Assembly: GCF_014839805.1 (NCBI RefSeq)
Contig: NC_051123.1
Span: forward strand, 11,514,727 to 11,578,726
Length of the DNA stretch: 64,000 nt
Reading direction: 5' to 3'
Origin: Manduca sexta
Taxonomy: Eukaryota; Arthropoda; Insecta; Lepidoptera; Sphingidae
Part shown: piece by piece, positions 1 to 11,395 of the stretch
Position numbering within the stretch: position 1 is the stretch's first letter
Layout: each line of letters begins with the position of its first letter
Translations under genes and position numbers: made by a program
The notes under the pieces: generated by a model
The model's database searches: none
Seen by the model: only the letters and a program-made list of their open reading frames with translations
Told to the model about the DNA's origin: nothing

Positions 1-82
1 GATCAGCTGTGTATATCTGGTTTCAAACAGACCGGGATAATTGTGTTGACTGGCGAGGGATAATTATCTCGTCAGGCACCAC
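1..82 (+). repeat. Dispersed repeat family D, partial copy cut by the window edge
   Basis: This stretch matches, with substitutions, a sequence found at eight other places in the window (about 8738, 11240, 16990, 21848, 36072, 38120, 39955 and 49445). The shared core reads through a CCGGCATAATTGTGTCGACTG-like segment and a TCATCTCTCGTCAGTCGACAT-like segment. No coding capacity is seen. The family looks like a short non-autonomous element or the tail of a longer one; I could not define its ends. Confidence 0.55.
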
Positions 83-100
83 CAGGCACAGGAGAAGAGT

Positions 101-1520
101 CTGCCGACCCAGAATAATACGAAAAAAGCCCTCATATAAATAACCAACCAAAAACACAAACAAGCTCTTCCTTCTACTATACACAATTCCTTTCATATTT
201 TTAATATACACACCAAATAATTCACCAGCTCATAACTTCTATAAAAGGTTTAAATCTATTCTCTACATTACCATTGAGTAGCACGTAGACAAAGCATTGC
301 AGTTAGTCTAAAGAGTACACTTATGTTAATAACGGGCGCCTCATGTATTTTTGTAGAGGTTAAACAAATGGAGATGTTTCGTCCGCTGAAATATTTCTTT
401 GTGCCGTTTACTGCACTTATTTATATGTTATAAGGTGCTGGGAGGGATTAAGAGGGCAGGACCCGTCAGGAATTATTATAGTCAACAAAATAGATTATAT
501 CAAAAAACAAAAAATATTAGTTGCTAATCGTAAGAAAATGTATAAGCATAGTAGATAATCTATCTACATTATAATTTTTTATTCTTATAAGTTAATAAAC
601 GATGCGCTATGACGTCATCATCATGACAGTGTTTAAGTGCGAGGGAGATAGTGAGATTGCATTCTGTGCCTTGTAAAGCTACAGAGCAAACAAATAAATA
701 ATATGATAAAAATAGCCGTTTCCAATTGGAAACTAACATTTAAATTTTCCGACGTTTTAATAAATTTTAATGACGTCTTCCTAGAAGTGATTCATGTTAA
801 TTAAGTTTAAGAAAATGTGCAAATATCTAGAAAACTACCGCTTTCTATTTTGATGAGGTGGAATCTAAATTCACATTATACAGTATAATTCTCACATCTG
901 CGCTGAACAATGGAACCAAGAAATTATTCTTCTCCAAAATGAAATTCTCGGTTCAAATCACATTTTCTACTGCTATACTATTTTCTATTTAAGAAATTCC
1001 TTTAATGAATCTTGGTTTAAATATAACAGACTAATGCACATTTTTCCATTGTATACGCAAAACAATACCAAATTTTACATTGTCATGTAATATGACGTAA
1101 TAAATATTAATTCTAGGTAAGTAAATTAAGCAAAAATTACTAAACATTCTAAACAGGTAATTTATAATTGTCGTAGTAATTTCCCAGTATACATAATGAA
1201 CGACTAAGATATTTCAAAGTCGAATAAAATATCTAGGAGTAAAAACATTACTTCACATTTTCAGCCAAAAAATGACCTGCTGCATTTATTGTGCACAAAG
1301 CCAGCGTTGAGTCCCCCACTGTTCCGCAAGCAGTACTTACAATTACTCCGCGAGAAAGCATCCATTCTTACAGCTCCCAGCACCACTTACCAACATTAGG
1401 TAGTTAAAAATGCTAGTCTCGTTCCAGGGAATTCATACTTCACGGATACGTCTAGATATCGCTAAGAATACTGTTACTAAACCGAAGAGATTTGTGAGAA
1501 TGACTAAATTTATTTAATAA
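101..1520. other. Non-coding AT-rich stretch, nothing recognised
   Basis: No long ORF, RNA gene or clear repeat boundary is visible. A TGACGTCA palindrome lies at 610-617. Confidence 0.5.
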
Positions 1521-1522
1521 TA

Positions 1523-1906
1523 GGGGACCGGCCTATGCTTGATTTCGTACATTATTCTATATGTAATGGTTAATAATACGAAAAAGAAGCACTCCTGCGA
1601 AAACTGCATAAATATTGGTTAAAAAATGAGCGAGTAATTCATATTTAAAATATTGTAATGTGCAGAAGTGGGCGCGATGTGGGGATATCGTTTCATATCT
1701 TTCTTTTGCACGCGTCGTAATTCCCGATGACGTCACATGTGAGTATTTCGTCTCTTTTCTGTTTCTTGTTAATTACCCCTTCCACCGAAATTCAAAGACT
1801 TATAACTTGTTGATTTTTTATCGGATTTCAATAATTCCTTCCGTGTTATAATTTATATTATGTAAATATTTGATAATAGTAAAGAACAAAAATGAGTCCG
1901 GTACCC
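1523..1906 (+). mobile_element. TA-type MITE (Tc1/mariner-like), copy 1 of 3
   Basis: A 384-bp element flanked on both sides by TA. It starts GGGGACCGG and ends CCGGTACCC, giving short inverted termini. Near-identical copies lie at 47920-48294 and, inverted, at 61892-62275, each also flanked by TA. A 63-codon open frame inside is not a gene: it is only partly kept in copy 2 and matches no domain. TA duplications are the hallmark of Tc1/mariner; assignment to that superfamily is an inference. The element carries a TGACGTCA palindrome at 1728-1735. Confidence 0.8.
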
Positions 1907-2015
1907 TATTTGTTTAACGACTACTTTAACAGGGGTCCTACAGAAGTGTTAATCTATTTGTACTAATTATGCTTTATTATACTTAAATTGAACTTATTTA
2001 TCTTTTACTCTACTA

Positions 2016-2267
2016 TATTGCCGTGCTAAGCGCATAAGCGGTATGTCAGGGAAACTTTATTTCGAGATAATCGAAGTTTTGTAAATATAGTTTTATAGTT
2101 TTGTATGTAAAACTGAGATAGAAACACTCATGTAAGGTTTTTTTAACAAGTTCTAAACAAGATATCGTTATTTAGGTAAGCTTATTGGATGGGTATTTCA
2201 TTAAGATCTGACGACATTAAAATCAAGTTTTTTTTGAGATACCGCTTTTGAGCTTAGCGCGGCAGTA
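2016..2267. mobile_element. MITE with imperfect inverted repeats and TA flanks
   Basis: The left end (TATTGCCGTGCTAAGCGC) and the inverted right end (TACTGCCGCGCTAAGCTC) match imperfectly over about 34 bp, and TA flanks both sides (2014-2015 and 2268-2269). There is no coding capacity in the 252 bp. The TA duplication points to the Tc1/mariner group. Ends were chosen by matching arms and could be off by a few bases. Confidence 0.6.
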
Positions 2268-2782
2268 TAGCAAATTGTCAATAGTGATACCTTTGATAAA
2301 TTATTCGGAGTACACAAAAACACATTTTTTCGGGATCGTGCACAAGGCGCGTGACAGGGGTCTAGCTAAGCAAGTTGACACAACCACATGGCACTACTAG
2401 CAGCTGCGGCTGCCTTGCTTCTCCAGGTTATTGTCTGGCACGGAAAACTTCACCTCTACAAGCAAACATGGCTTGTCGATCTTCTCACGTGTTAACTGAA
2501 AATCCGCAATCTTGCTATTTTAATTCCCATTAATAAAAAAAATATGGACCTTTATGAAGTTATTTGTAGGTTTTAGAATTAGAAATTAAAGTACACACGC
2601 TCGATGGGCTTGAATGATCTTCACTCACAAATCAAGTTCTGTACCACCTATTTAATTATAGTTTATGATTATTGCACTGAATTAAAAACTATATTTAAAG
2701 AAACTACAACTTCGTGTTCATAGAGATATCAAAATTGGTGAGTAGAGAAGTTTAATATAATATACCTAATGTAAGAGGTTCA

Positions 2783-3103
2783 GGTTCAAGCGGCGATAGC
2801 CTAGTTGGGTGTGGAACGGACTGCCAAGACGAATATCCTCAGGTTCAAATCCCAAAGGCATACACCTCTGAATTTTCTAAAATTATGTGTATTCTTTGTG
2901 AATTTATCGTTCGCTTTAACGGTGAAGGAAAACATCGTGAGGAAACCTGCACATCTGAGAAGTTCTCTATAGGAATTTCGAAGTTGTGTGAAGTCTACTA
3001 ATCCGCACTAGGCCAGCGTGGTGGACTAAGGCGTAATCCCTCTCAGTAGTAGAAGAGGCCTGTGCTCAGCAGTGGGCAAGTATATAATTCAGGGCTGATA
3101 TTA
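2783..3103 (+). mobile_element. tRNA-derived SINE (family A), full-length copy
   Basis: It begins with a tRNA-like head (box-A-like TAGCCTAGTTGG, box-B-like GGTTCAAATCCC), followed by a body known from lepidopteran genomes (AACGGTGAAGGAAAACATCG, then GTGGACTAAGGCGTAATCCC). It is flanked by an 11-bp direct repeat TAAGAGGTTCA at 2772-2782 and 3104-3114, as expected for LINE-driven retroposition. Other copies are at 9203, 22233, 25015 and 57756. Confidence 0.8.
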
Positions 3104-3531
3104 TAAGAGGTTCATCCTCTATCACAAAATATGACGAATATAAGCTTTGTGAAATAACAGTTCACTAGTAATTTCAACATCCATCTTGAATAAAAAATAT
3201 ATGAGTTTTTAACCCATCTGTAAGCAGAGCGGTGCAAAGTCGACACCTTCGTTTTCATACTCTTTCACACTGGTAGTTAGTTCAAAGCCCGTAATCAAGT
3301 TAACTATACTGTAATGGACGGAATCCGGTCTAAACTGGGATCTAGACTAGATCCTAATTGGCTTTAGGATTACGTGAGAGGAAAGGCATGAGGCAGCGGT
3401 GATAAAGATTTGTGGGAACTTTTATCGTGAATGTGTGACTGAGTTTCTGTTTTTAAAGTAATTTTTTGTTTTACTCCTTTTTTTTTGAAAGAATGAATTT
3501 TTTTTTTATTTATATTTTTTTAAGGAACTTC

Positions 3532-3752
3532 CTAAAGAGTAAAGGCCTCCTCCATGTTTCTCCACATATTTCTGTCCTTTGCCTTTTGTAACCAATTTTT
3601 TCCTGCAACTTTTAGAATTTCATCGAGCCATTTCTCCACAGGTCTACCTTTGTTTCTCTTTTCCGCTGGCCCTTTCCAAGTAGTTATCTTTTTTGCCCAT
3701 CTCTCATCACTCATACGCGCAATATGGCCAGCCCATTTCCACTTTAGGGGTT
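3532..3752 (-). pseudogene. RTE-type LINE, C-terminal ORF fragment
   Basis: The minus strand reads WAGHIARMSDERWAKK, then GRPVEKWLDEILKVAGKNW, and ends WRNMEEAFTL with a stop. This is the characteristic C-terminus of RTE-like non-LTR retrotransposon polyproteins in insects (WAGHIAR... GRP..RW.DD..KVAG..W). Only about 70 codons remain, so it is a 5'-truncated dead copy. Similar ends occur at 36700 (minus) and 63905 (plus). Confidence 0.7.
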
Positions 3753-3892
3753 TGCAATGTTTTTTGTTAGTGTATGAGTGTATATATTATGTTCATGTCA
3801 ATTTTAAATATACCTACTAATTTCGTTGGCCTTCAAATTCTAAAATACGCAAAAACTTGCCATTATATGACAAAATTATAAAATATAAGTAA

Positions 3893-5016
3893 TCTATACT
3901 ATTATATAAAGCTGAAGAGTTTGTTTGTTTGTTTGAACGCGCTAATCTCAGGAACTACCAGTCCAAATCGAAAAAATCTTTTTGCGTTGGATAGCCCTTT
4001 GTTCGTGGAGTGCTATAGGCTATATATCATCACGCTATACCCAATAGGAGCGGGGCAGTAATGGCTAATCTCAGGAACTACCGGTCCAAACTGAAAAATT
4101 ATTTTTGTGTTGGATAGCCCTTTGTTCGTGGAGTGCTATAGGCTATATATCATCACGCTATCACCAATAGGAGCGGAGCAGTAATGACTAATCTCAGGAA
4201 CTACCGGTTCGAACTGAAAAAATCTTTTTGTGTTGGATAGCTCTTTATTAGTGTAGTGCTATAGGCTATATATCATCACTCTATGACCAATAGGAGCGGA
4301 GCAGTTGTGACTAATCTCAGGAACTACCGGTTCGAACTGAAAAATTATTTTTGTGTTGGATAGCTCTTTATTAGTGTAGTGCTATAGGCTATATATCATC
4401 ACGCTATGACCAATAGGAGCGGAGCAGTAATGGCTAATCTCAGGAACTACCGGTTCAAACTGAAAAAATATTTTTGTGTTGGATAGCCCTTTGTTCGTGG
4501 AGTGCTATAGGCTATATATCATCACGCTATCACCAATAGGAGCGGAGCAGTAATGACTAATCTCAGGAACTACCGGTTCGAACTGAAAAAAATCTTTTTG
4601 TGTTGGATAGCCCTTTGTTCCTTGGAGTGCTATAGGCTATATATCATGACGCTATGACCAATCGGAGCGGAGCAGTAATGAAACATGTTGCAAAAACGGG
4701 GAAAAATTATTAGTTTTGAGAGCTTCCGTTGCGTGCGCTGCGTAAACGATTAAAGTTATGCAACAATGATGTATGACGGGATTATTCCTCTTATAAAGTT
4801 CTAAAAAATATTATAAAAACAAAAGTCCCCCGCTGCATCTGTCTGCCTGAACGTGTTAAACTCAAAAACTACCCAACATATTAAGATGAAATTTGGTATG
4901 GAGACAGTTTGAGACCCTGGGAAGAACAAAGGCTCCCGGGAAACTACTACTTTTATAACGGAAAACTTTAGCCTGAAAAACTTTATAACGCGGGCGGAGC
5001 CGCGGGCAAAAGCTAG
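3893..5016 (+). mobile_element. Non-autonomous Helitron, 1.1 kb, with internal tandem array
   Basis: The element starts TCTATACTATTATATAAAGC and ends CGCGGGCAAAAGCTAG, inserted between A (3892) and T (5017). The CTRR end is preceded by a GC-rich potential hairpin (GCGGGCGGAGCCGCGGGC), which fits Helitron rules. The 5' region carries a GTTT microsatellite, then six 123-bp units, then a unique 3' part. Related copies are 30914-31424 with one unit and 48298-49429 with six. No Rep/helicase is encoded. Confidence 0.8.
3942..4680 (+). repeat. Tandem array, 6 x 123 bp, inside Helitron
   Basis: Units start CTAATCTCAGGAACTACC at 3942, 4065, 4188, 4311, 4434 and 4557, a constant 123-bp period. They differ by point changes such as the Helitron-internal ATACCC/ATGACC variants. 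The same unit forms six copies at 48359-49095 and a single copy near 30967. Confidence 0.9.
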
Positions 5017-5533
5017 TGTTCTCTTATTTTTGAAACTTGTGAGTTTTCAAAAATTATGTCTTATTTTTTAATGTAATTTATATTCAGCTTTTATTATAAT
5101 TTAATTTAACATTGTTAATCTCTATTGAAGTGACTATCTTTATCATCCTTTTATGATCATGGCAGTAGTTTATCTTATTTTATTGTGGTTTATCTCATGA
5201 AACTATACCTTTCTTATTTTTTTCTTACCTTGAACTGATAATATGACCTGTTAAACTAGATGAAAGAACTGTGGCGTCAATTCTGGTTTAACAAGAATGA
5301 ATCACTGCAGAATAACATAACCCATTTTAAATTCATGCTCCCCTGGTATATTTTAAACTTGCGGCATTAAAGCAAACTTCCTTGTTTTTTTTTTTGGGAG
5401 ATTTACAAGATCTTTCCGATCTTAAATTTGTACATAAAACTTTAATGCGAGATTTGTATTAACGGATGAAGACTCTTTGATGCCATAAGTTGCTTACCTT
5501 TTTTAAATTCTGGCATAAACTAACTAAACATAA

Positions 5534-5779
5534 CACATACACATCACGCATTTATCCCCAGAGGGGTATGCAGAGGCACAACCAGGGCATCCACTTTTCG
5601 CACAGTGTTTTCCATCTCATAATGCGATGGCGGCGGGCCTGTCCCCATAATGGGAACAAATTCCAGGCTGATACTGAGCAGAAAAACCCAAATATCATTT
5701 TGCCCGACCTGGGACTCGAACCCAGAACCTCAGAGCGTTGCTGTACCGCGCATGCAGTACAACTGTGCCACTAAGGCAG
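5534..5779 (-). mobile_element. tRNA-derived SINE (family B)
   Basis: The minus strand begins with a tRNA-like head containing box B GGTTCGAGTCCC and continues into a body ending in CATACCCCTCTGGGGATAAA-like sequence. It is flanked by a perfect 13-bp direct repeat TAACTAAACATAA (5521-5533 and 5780-5792). A 94-codon open frame on the plus strand is an accident of this element. A second complete copy is at 37809-38077. Confidence 0.85.
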
Positions 5780-5963
5780 TAACTAAACATAATGAGGAAT
5801 AATTACCTGACGGTTGTCACTGGCTGGAGATCTATCTACGGGGTTGCAAAAAAAAATGAAATAAAGGAAAGTTACTGGCTCTAAGAGTGCTATAAATAAA
5901 AAAATAAAATTTAAAAATAGAATCCCCTGGTGTTTATGCTGCTGTCACCATCGAGTGCATTAA

Positions 5964-6212
5964 GGTGGTAGCTCAAGGTCCATTTTCATACATTTTGTTT
6001 CGGCTTTAATCTGGGTAACTAAACAAGTATTGGCAAGTAAAGAATTTAAATTCACGTCTAGTTAGTGATTAGTTCTCGCAGTTGAAAGAAAAACGTAAAA
6101 ATAATTAATAATCATGGATATTTCGGCCTTTAAAATTTAATATGACGAAATTTTTAGTTACCCAGATTAAAGCCGAAACAAAATGTATGAAAATGGACCT
6201 TGAGCTACCACC
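5964..6212. mobile_element. piggyBac-type MITE with perfect 60-bp inverted repeats
   Basis: Both ends carry the same 60 bp (starting GGTGGTAGCTCAAGGTCC) in inverted orientation with no mismatch that I can find, and TTAA flanks each side (5960-5963 and 6213-6216). The 249-bp element has a 129-bp non-coding centre. TTAA duplication is characteristic of piggyBac-like transposition. The terminal bases do not match the usual CCC start, so superfamily assignment rests mainly on TTAA. Confidence 0.8.
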
Positions 6213-6216
6213 TTAA

Positions 6217-7779
6217 GTACGAAATTCTTAAATAATTTCCAAGTACCGGGAGGTGTGCATTATTTTTATCTTAACGTGTTCTTGATGCCGTGATCGCTCA
6301 GCATCACAATAACGTCGGAGGAATATTTTCTTTTTCTTTCCTTAATGTGTTTCTAAAACAGTTTAGACTGTGTTTCGGGTGTTGGTGTGTTGGGTTCCAT
6401 TTACAAAATCATTTGAATCGTTTCAGCTTTAATGTTAGGCACGGTTACCAATGCAAAGTTATTAACAATTAATTAGGCGCCTGATCACGAATTGATCTTT
6501 TGTGTCGAGTTCAATGACCCGGCCTTAATTGATTTTTGATAACCAAATTTCATCTCAATCCCTTAACAAACTCACAAATGTATTCATTATTACAATTAGG
6601 TATAATATAACAAAGGCATCGATTTTTCCAAAATGTTCACGAACATAAACATTTAAGTTTCATAGGATACTATTAATAGGCCAAGTGGTCCAAAGTCTAA
6701 ACACAGGATAACACCATCGGCTGTCACCGAGTCCTGCAAGTTAGATAGTTAGCCAGTTAACATGCTAACTGCCGATACAAGTAACTTGGACTCTCCCGCG
6801 GGACGCCGCGCCGTCTCGCGCGAGTTAACTGCCGCTAAGTACATAGTTTGAGTTGTGACATCGCACTGAGCAGGGAAACGCGGCGGGTTTTTAAACGCTT
6901 ATTGTACGTTTAACATCATTTAAAGTAATGTTTATTTACATCTAAACACGCTAAATCGATTTTGATAAAGCTTTCATTGTCGGTGAAAAAGTAATATTGC
7001 ATTTTCTTCTTAGTACAAGTTCGATGGGTTTGCTCCCAATCATATTACAGGGTGGAAGACACAGGCAAAAAGTGGTGCCCTAGTTGCACATCTGCCTAGC
7101 CCTTTAAAGCCAAAGGCGTAGTTTTATTTGCTTTTTTATTGTCAAGTACATGAGTTTTAAAAAATAATCTAGGCTGTAAAAACTTTTATACGAATGGGGT
7201 GTGAATAGACCCTAATAGGTTTATTATAATAAAATATACGCACAATAATTATTAAAATTGTTATTAACTGAAACGAATTACTTTGAGGATTAATTTTTAT
7301 TTCCATATAAATGCAATAAGCTACCAAATAGTTATTTCACACCTCAGTAACGTTAAATTTAAGCCTAGTATCAGCATAATTTTAATATAAATATGCGTAA
7401 AGTAGATTTAGAGAGCAAATATATTTAAGTATTAAAAAATTATATTTGAGTGAAGCAAAAAGATTTAGTTAGGAATATAAATTACAGCATTCGTAACGGA
7501 TTGTTTTTTTATGTTAAAATATGTGTTTATTTAGATAAGTTGTGAACAAGTTTTGTTTCACTTTTTACGATTTTGATGGACTTAAATTTTAAGTTATACA
7601 TTAGAATAAAAGAAAAATATCTAAGCCTGTATCGCACCAAAATGGTATGGCAATATGAGCATACTGCAAAATCTATAGACAGAGATCTATCAAACCCACG
7701 TTATTCTTTGCACATAATTATAATTATTAAATACATTAATTATAAGTACTTACTCAATGCTCATGCATACTACATAAAC
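6217..7779. other. Non-coding stretch with a GC-rich island
   Basis: No gene is supported. About 6780-6960 stands out as GC-rich and CpG-rich in an AT-rich background, including GCGGGACGCCGCGCCG, with no repeat match elsewhere in the window. It may be a regulatory island, but there is no direct evidence. Confidence 0.35.
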
Positions 7780-7944
7780 GCCACAGACTCAAAAACTACC
7801 GCAAGGATTTCGATGAATTTCGTTATGAAGATAGTTTAAAACCCTGGGAAGGACATAAGCTGCCTTTTATTCCGGGAAAATATATAACAGGACGTTTATA
7901 ACGGAAAAACATTTCAAACGGGCGAAACTACGACCAAAAGCTAG
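7780..7944 (+). mobile_element. Helitron 3' end fragment
   Basis: The segment resembles the 3' part of the longer Helitrons (AAAAACTACC..., GGAAGGACATAAGCTGCC-like) and ends CGACCAAAAGCTAG followed by host T. The 5' end cannot be defined. Confidence 0.55.
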
Positions 7945-8230
7945 TTTATACCAATTTATTAAATAAAATTATAAATAATCCGAAACTCGACTAGTGTCAT
8001 TAGTGTAAGCGAGCTGTTTGCCAACCCAGTGCGTACGCGATTCCCAGAAGCCTAACTAAGTCAATAAAGTTGGTCGAACTTGCCTTTGGACAGGTCATAT
8101 GTTATAACCAAAGACGTCCATCAATTAGAGCACTAGTTTTATGACCTGTGACGTATACCCTGGGGAAGCAGAAGCGACTATTGATCTGATTAGGAGCATA
8201 TTAAGTTGTCTGATTTACAAGAGGTACTGG

Positions 8231-8600
8231 AGACTGCTTCGGTGGCGTAGTTGTAGTTATACATTGTACGAGTACGACTATCGCGCTGAGGTCCTGGGTT
8301 CGATTCCCGGGTCGAGCTAAAATAATTGTGACTGGGTTTTTCAATCTTAAAAATATAACTCAATCGCAGCTCGCAGTTACGAAATTGGCGGTGTCTTGGA
8401 AAACATGTAAAACCGTTGGTCCTGCGCCTAATCTCTCTCCGGTAATATCGGCTTGCCGTCTCACCGAACTATGAGAGTGAAGGAACAGAGAGTGCAACTG
8501 TGTATTGCGCACTCACCCGTGAATTATAATATCTCCTGTGTACTTGGCTGATTTCTGTTGAGATTGGCCGCCGTAGCCAAAATTTAGTTAGGAAGGAATC
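8231..8600 (+). mobile_element. tRNA-derived SINE (family C)
   Basis: A tRNA-like head (CGGTGGCGTAGTTGTAG as box A region, GGGTTCGATTCCCGGG as box B) is followed by about 280 bp ending in an AATCAATCAATTAATCAACC simple tail. It does not fold as a functional tRNA. The internal Pol III promoter elements and tail are SINE features. Confidence 0.65.
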
Positions 8601-8737
8601 AATCAATTAATCAACCAAGAAGCACTGGTTAACTGCAATTATTCTAGAACATCGATATAGGATCTGGTTTTCTCAATTAGGGTTTACGTACATATTTCTT
8701 ACACATTTTGTTATAAGGGCTCAGTAAAATGACGCCA

Positions 8738-8800
8738 CACTACGCCACACTGTTAGTGGAGTAGACTCCAATAGATTGTCGACTGACGAGAGATGATATA
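8738..8800 (-). repeat. Repeat family D fragment
   Basis: Contains the AATAGATTGTCGACTGACGA block of family D in inverse orientation, followed by unrelated sequence. Confidence 0.45.
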
Positions 8801-9202
8801 TATTTCATAACACAGGCAAACGGGCCACGATCTTCACCTCACCTCACCATGTCCTAGCCAAGCTATCATACCAGCGTAGTAACTACAAACCGAAGAAGGG
8901 CATTAAGAACTTCACGCCTTATTCTTTTATTATCTATTTGTTTTATTACTTTAAGTACAAATCAAAATTATAATGTGCGTTTGTAACCAGAACCTTAATG
9001 AGTAAGACCTACGACTCAAAGTTCTCTATAATACTCTATAATTGTATTTATGTTATATTGGTGTCAATTGAGATCAAACACAACGTTTACACAGCGGATC
9101 AAATGGATCTGGAATTATACGATTTGGCAGCCAATATGTACTCGACGCGAAGCCAATAACTAGTACCTGGGCGTTGGTATACTGCAAGCGATGCGATAGC
9201 TA

Positions 9203-9455
9203 TGCGGCGATAGCGTAGTTAGTTGTGGAACGGACTGCCAAGACGAATGTCCGCAGGTTCAAAACCCAAGGGCGCATACCTGTAACTTTTCTGAAAATCA
9301 TGTGTGTTTTCTTTGTGAATTGTCGCTTGCTTTAACGGTGAAGGAAAAATTGGTGAGGAAACCTGTATACCTTAAATTTATAAGAATTTTGCGTGTTTGT
9401 GAAAACTACCAATCAGCACTAAGTCAGCGTGGTGGACTAAGGCCTAATCTGGTGA
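9203..9455 (+). mobile_element. SINE family A, 3'-truncated copy
   Basis: Shares the GCGGCGATAGCGTAGTTAG head and the AACGGTGAAGGAAAAATTGG and GTGGTGGACTAAGGCCTAAT blocks with the copy at 2783, then stops before the usual tail. Confidence 0.7.
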
Positions 9456-9700
9456 TTGAACTTTTCCCTTTGGTAAATACATTTTATTTACCTATTTTGG
9501 GAATTGTAGTCAGATTGTTAATCTTCACAACCCAAGTATACCTTTACTGAATCGTATTATTATATAATAATGTATAGCGTAGCCCTGGAGTGGATAGCGC
9601 CTCAAATAACTCGAAACGATTGGAACCAATCGAGCTATCGAGTTTGTAATCGATATAGTGAATAAACAATAACATTCAACGTAATTGGGTGTCTGTGGCG

Positions 9701-9863
9701 CTGTGGCGAAGAGTGAAATTTTCTGAAAGGGAATATGACACAACATATCGGTACTAATAATGTGCATAAATGCGATCTGAAAATCGTTCTAATTCATTAG
9801 ATTTTACTTAAATTACGAAAGAGAAGCCGGTAGGAATTTGGTTATATGGACCCATCGCCACTG
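9701..9863 (+). mobile_element. hAT-type MITE, copy 1 of 4
   Basis: It begins CTGTGGCGAAGAGTG and ends ATCGCCACTG, an inverted pair of the CAGTGGCGAAG type. Related copies are at 19969, 22092 and 30819. The last has a perfect 8-bp target duplication, which identifies the group as hAT-like. The duplication here is not clear, suggesting an old insertion. Confidence 0.65.
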
Positions 9864-9869
9864 CTGTAG

Positions 9870-11100
9870 TAGTACTGCGTATGAAGAACAAGTGTGCTGA
9901 GGTTTCTGGTTCGATATGTCGGTTAAAACGTCCTACTGGGCTTAGAGGTATAGATAACTAGCGGTCTTTGAGAGGTTTTTATCCGATTGTCGAGGGAGTG
10001 TAATGTGTTTTTGCTTTGTGCTTCTTGCTAGTGCGAGGCCCTGTTCACCATCTTCCAAGGCCGTCATCACTATCCATTGATGAGTAAGGACGTGGGAATT
10101 GGACCTCCTTAAATCACTTTAGCTTAAAATAAAAGTGGTCTCTTTACGTTGGTTTTCTGTAAGCCTGGTACTACCATTTCAAGTCGGTTTATGTATTGGC
10201 TCTCACATTTTGAATATTGTAATTTATTAGGACATCCAGTGGTAACTACAATAAAACTTGCAACTAAATAAAACACGTGTTAAAAGCTTGCTTTCAGTCT
10301 TCATCGGTTTATTATGAGGATTAAGAATAGCTGAAACTTGCATTGCTTACTTTTAGACAGAAGTTTAGAAATAAAAAATATAACTACTGAAGGTTGCGAA
10401 GTTTAACTCCCATGTACAGTATGTTTGAGTTTACTTGTTGCGCTGAGCCCACACTAGAAAGAGATTGGGATAGAGGCCCAAAGATTTATATTATTACTAG
10501 GACCACAGCTTTATTCGCATACTTTAAATAAAGACGGGTTCCTTGCAAAAATACAGATAATATGAAGTATATTATATCCGTCAATACAAGAATGAAATGG
10601 ATATAAAACATTTTAGCTTTATTCACGAGAGGTAACGAAACGATAGCGCGATGTAATTCTACAGTAACGCCGGCTGTCGGCAGAACATGGAACTAAGAGC
10701 GTCCAGTGGCGCTCGTGTGCATACGAAAATATTGAAACAGGGTGTTTTCAGACTGGATTGTAAAACGGGTAAATGTTTCACAGTAAACGAGCAAGTATAT
10801 CAAAACATAAACGTTTTAAACAACCATATCTTTGTAGACATATGATGTTAGAGAAGTAATAAATGAAGCGTAGCTCTACCACCCCTTGTTTCTCTATGAA
10901 TTGTTGGAAATTAATATAAGTAACAATTCTCAGTAATAACTTTCAAAAGTCAGAAATGCGTGATTGAAGTTCATGAGATCGAGACATTAATCGTTATATT
11001 ACGTTTCGTCCACCAGCATGTTATAACTCCAATTCAATATTATTTTTTAAGTAGTCTTTCACTAGCTATTGCGACTCGTTATGTATCAACCACCGTTTCG
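9870..11100. other. Non-coding AT-rich stretch
   Basis: No gene, RNA gene or defined repeat is seen beyond a weak tRNA-like remnant near 9900-9920. Confidence 0.4.
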
Positions 11101-11107
11101 GAACATG

Positions 11108-11140
11108 TATAAAAGAACCGATATTAAGAGATTCTGTCAT
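11108..11140 (+). promoter_or_regulatory. Orphan TATA box plus initiator
   Basis: TATAAAAG at 11108-11115 is followed 31 bp later by TCATT with its A at 11139, the usual spacing of an insect TATA/Inr core promoter. A possible 5' splice site (AAA|GTAAGT) follows near 11175. No coding sequence could be attached downstream, so function is doubtful. Confidence 0.25.
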
Positions 11141-11239
11141 TTTTCTTCTGACATTTGCAGCTGATCCTTAGAAAGTAAGTCAAATTTACTCAAATCATGA
11201 GTACTTGATATTAATAATAATAATAGGTTAGCTATGTAA

Positions 11240-11395
11240 GTGTGTCGCGTTCCGAGATCAGCCTGTGTAATGTGTATATCAGGTTCCAACAGGCCGGCAT
11301 AATTGTGTCAACTGTCGAGGGGTAATCATCTCTCGTCATTCGACATTCTATTGGACTCCACTCTATCTACCATCAAGTGCATAGGGTGACTAGTT
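11240..11395 (+). repeat. Repeat family D, long copy
   Basis: One of the best preserved copies: GTCGCGTTCCGAGATCAGCC, then GGCCGGCATAATTGTGTC, then TCATCTCTCGTCATTCGAC, then CTACCATCAAGTGCA. The same order is kept at 38120 and, inverted, at 39955 and 49445. Confidence 0.6.

Noticed and set aside
1660..1851. 63-codon open frame, and its relative at 48012-48239
   Set aside because: Both lie inside copies of the same TA-type MITE, differ in frame continuity and show no domain.
5490..5774. 94-codon plus-strand frame with PRTSERCCT-like end
   Set aside because: It reads through the antisense of a tRNA-derived SINE with a clear 13-bp target duplication.
8231..8330. Possible functional tRNA from box A and box B
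   Set aside because: The acceptor stem does not pair and the sequence continues into a SINE body.
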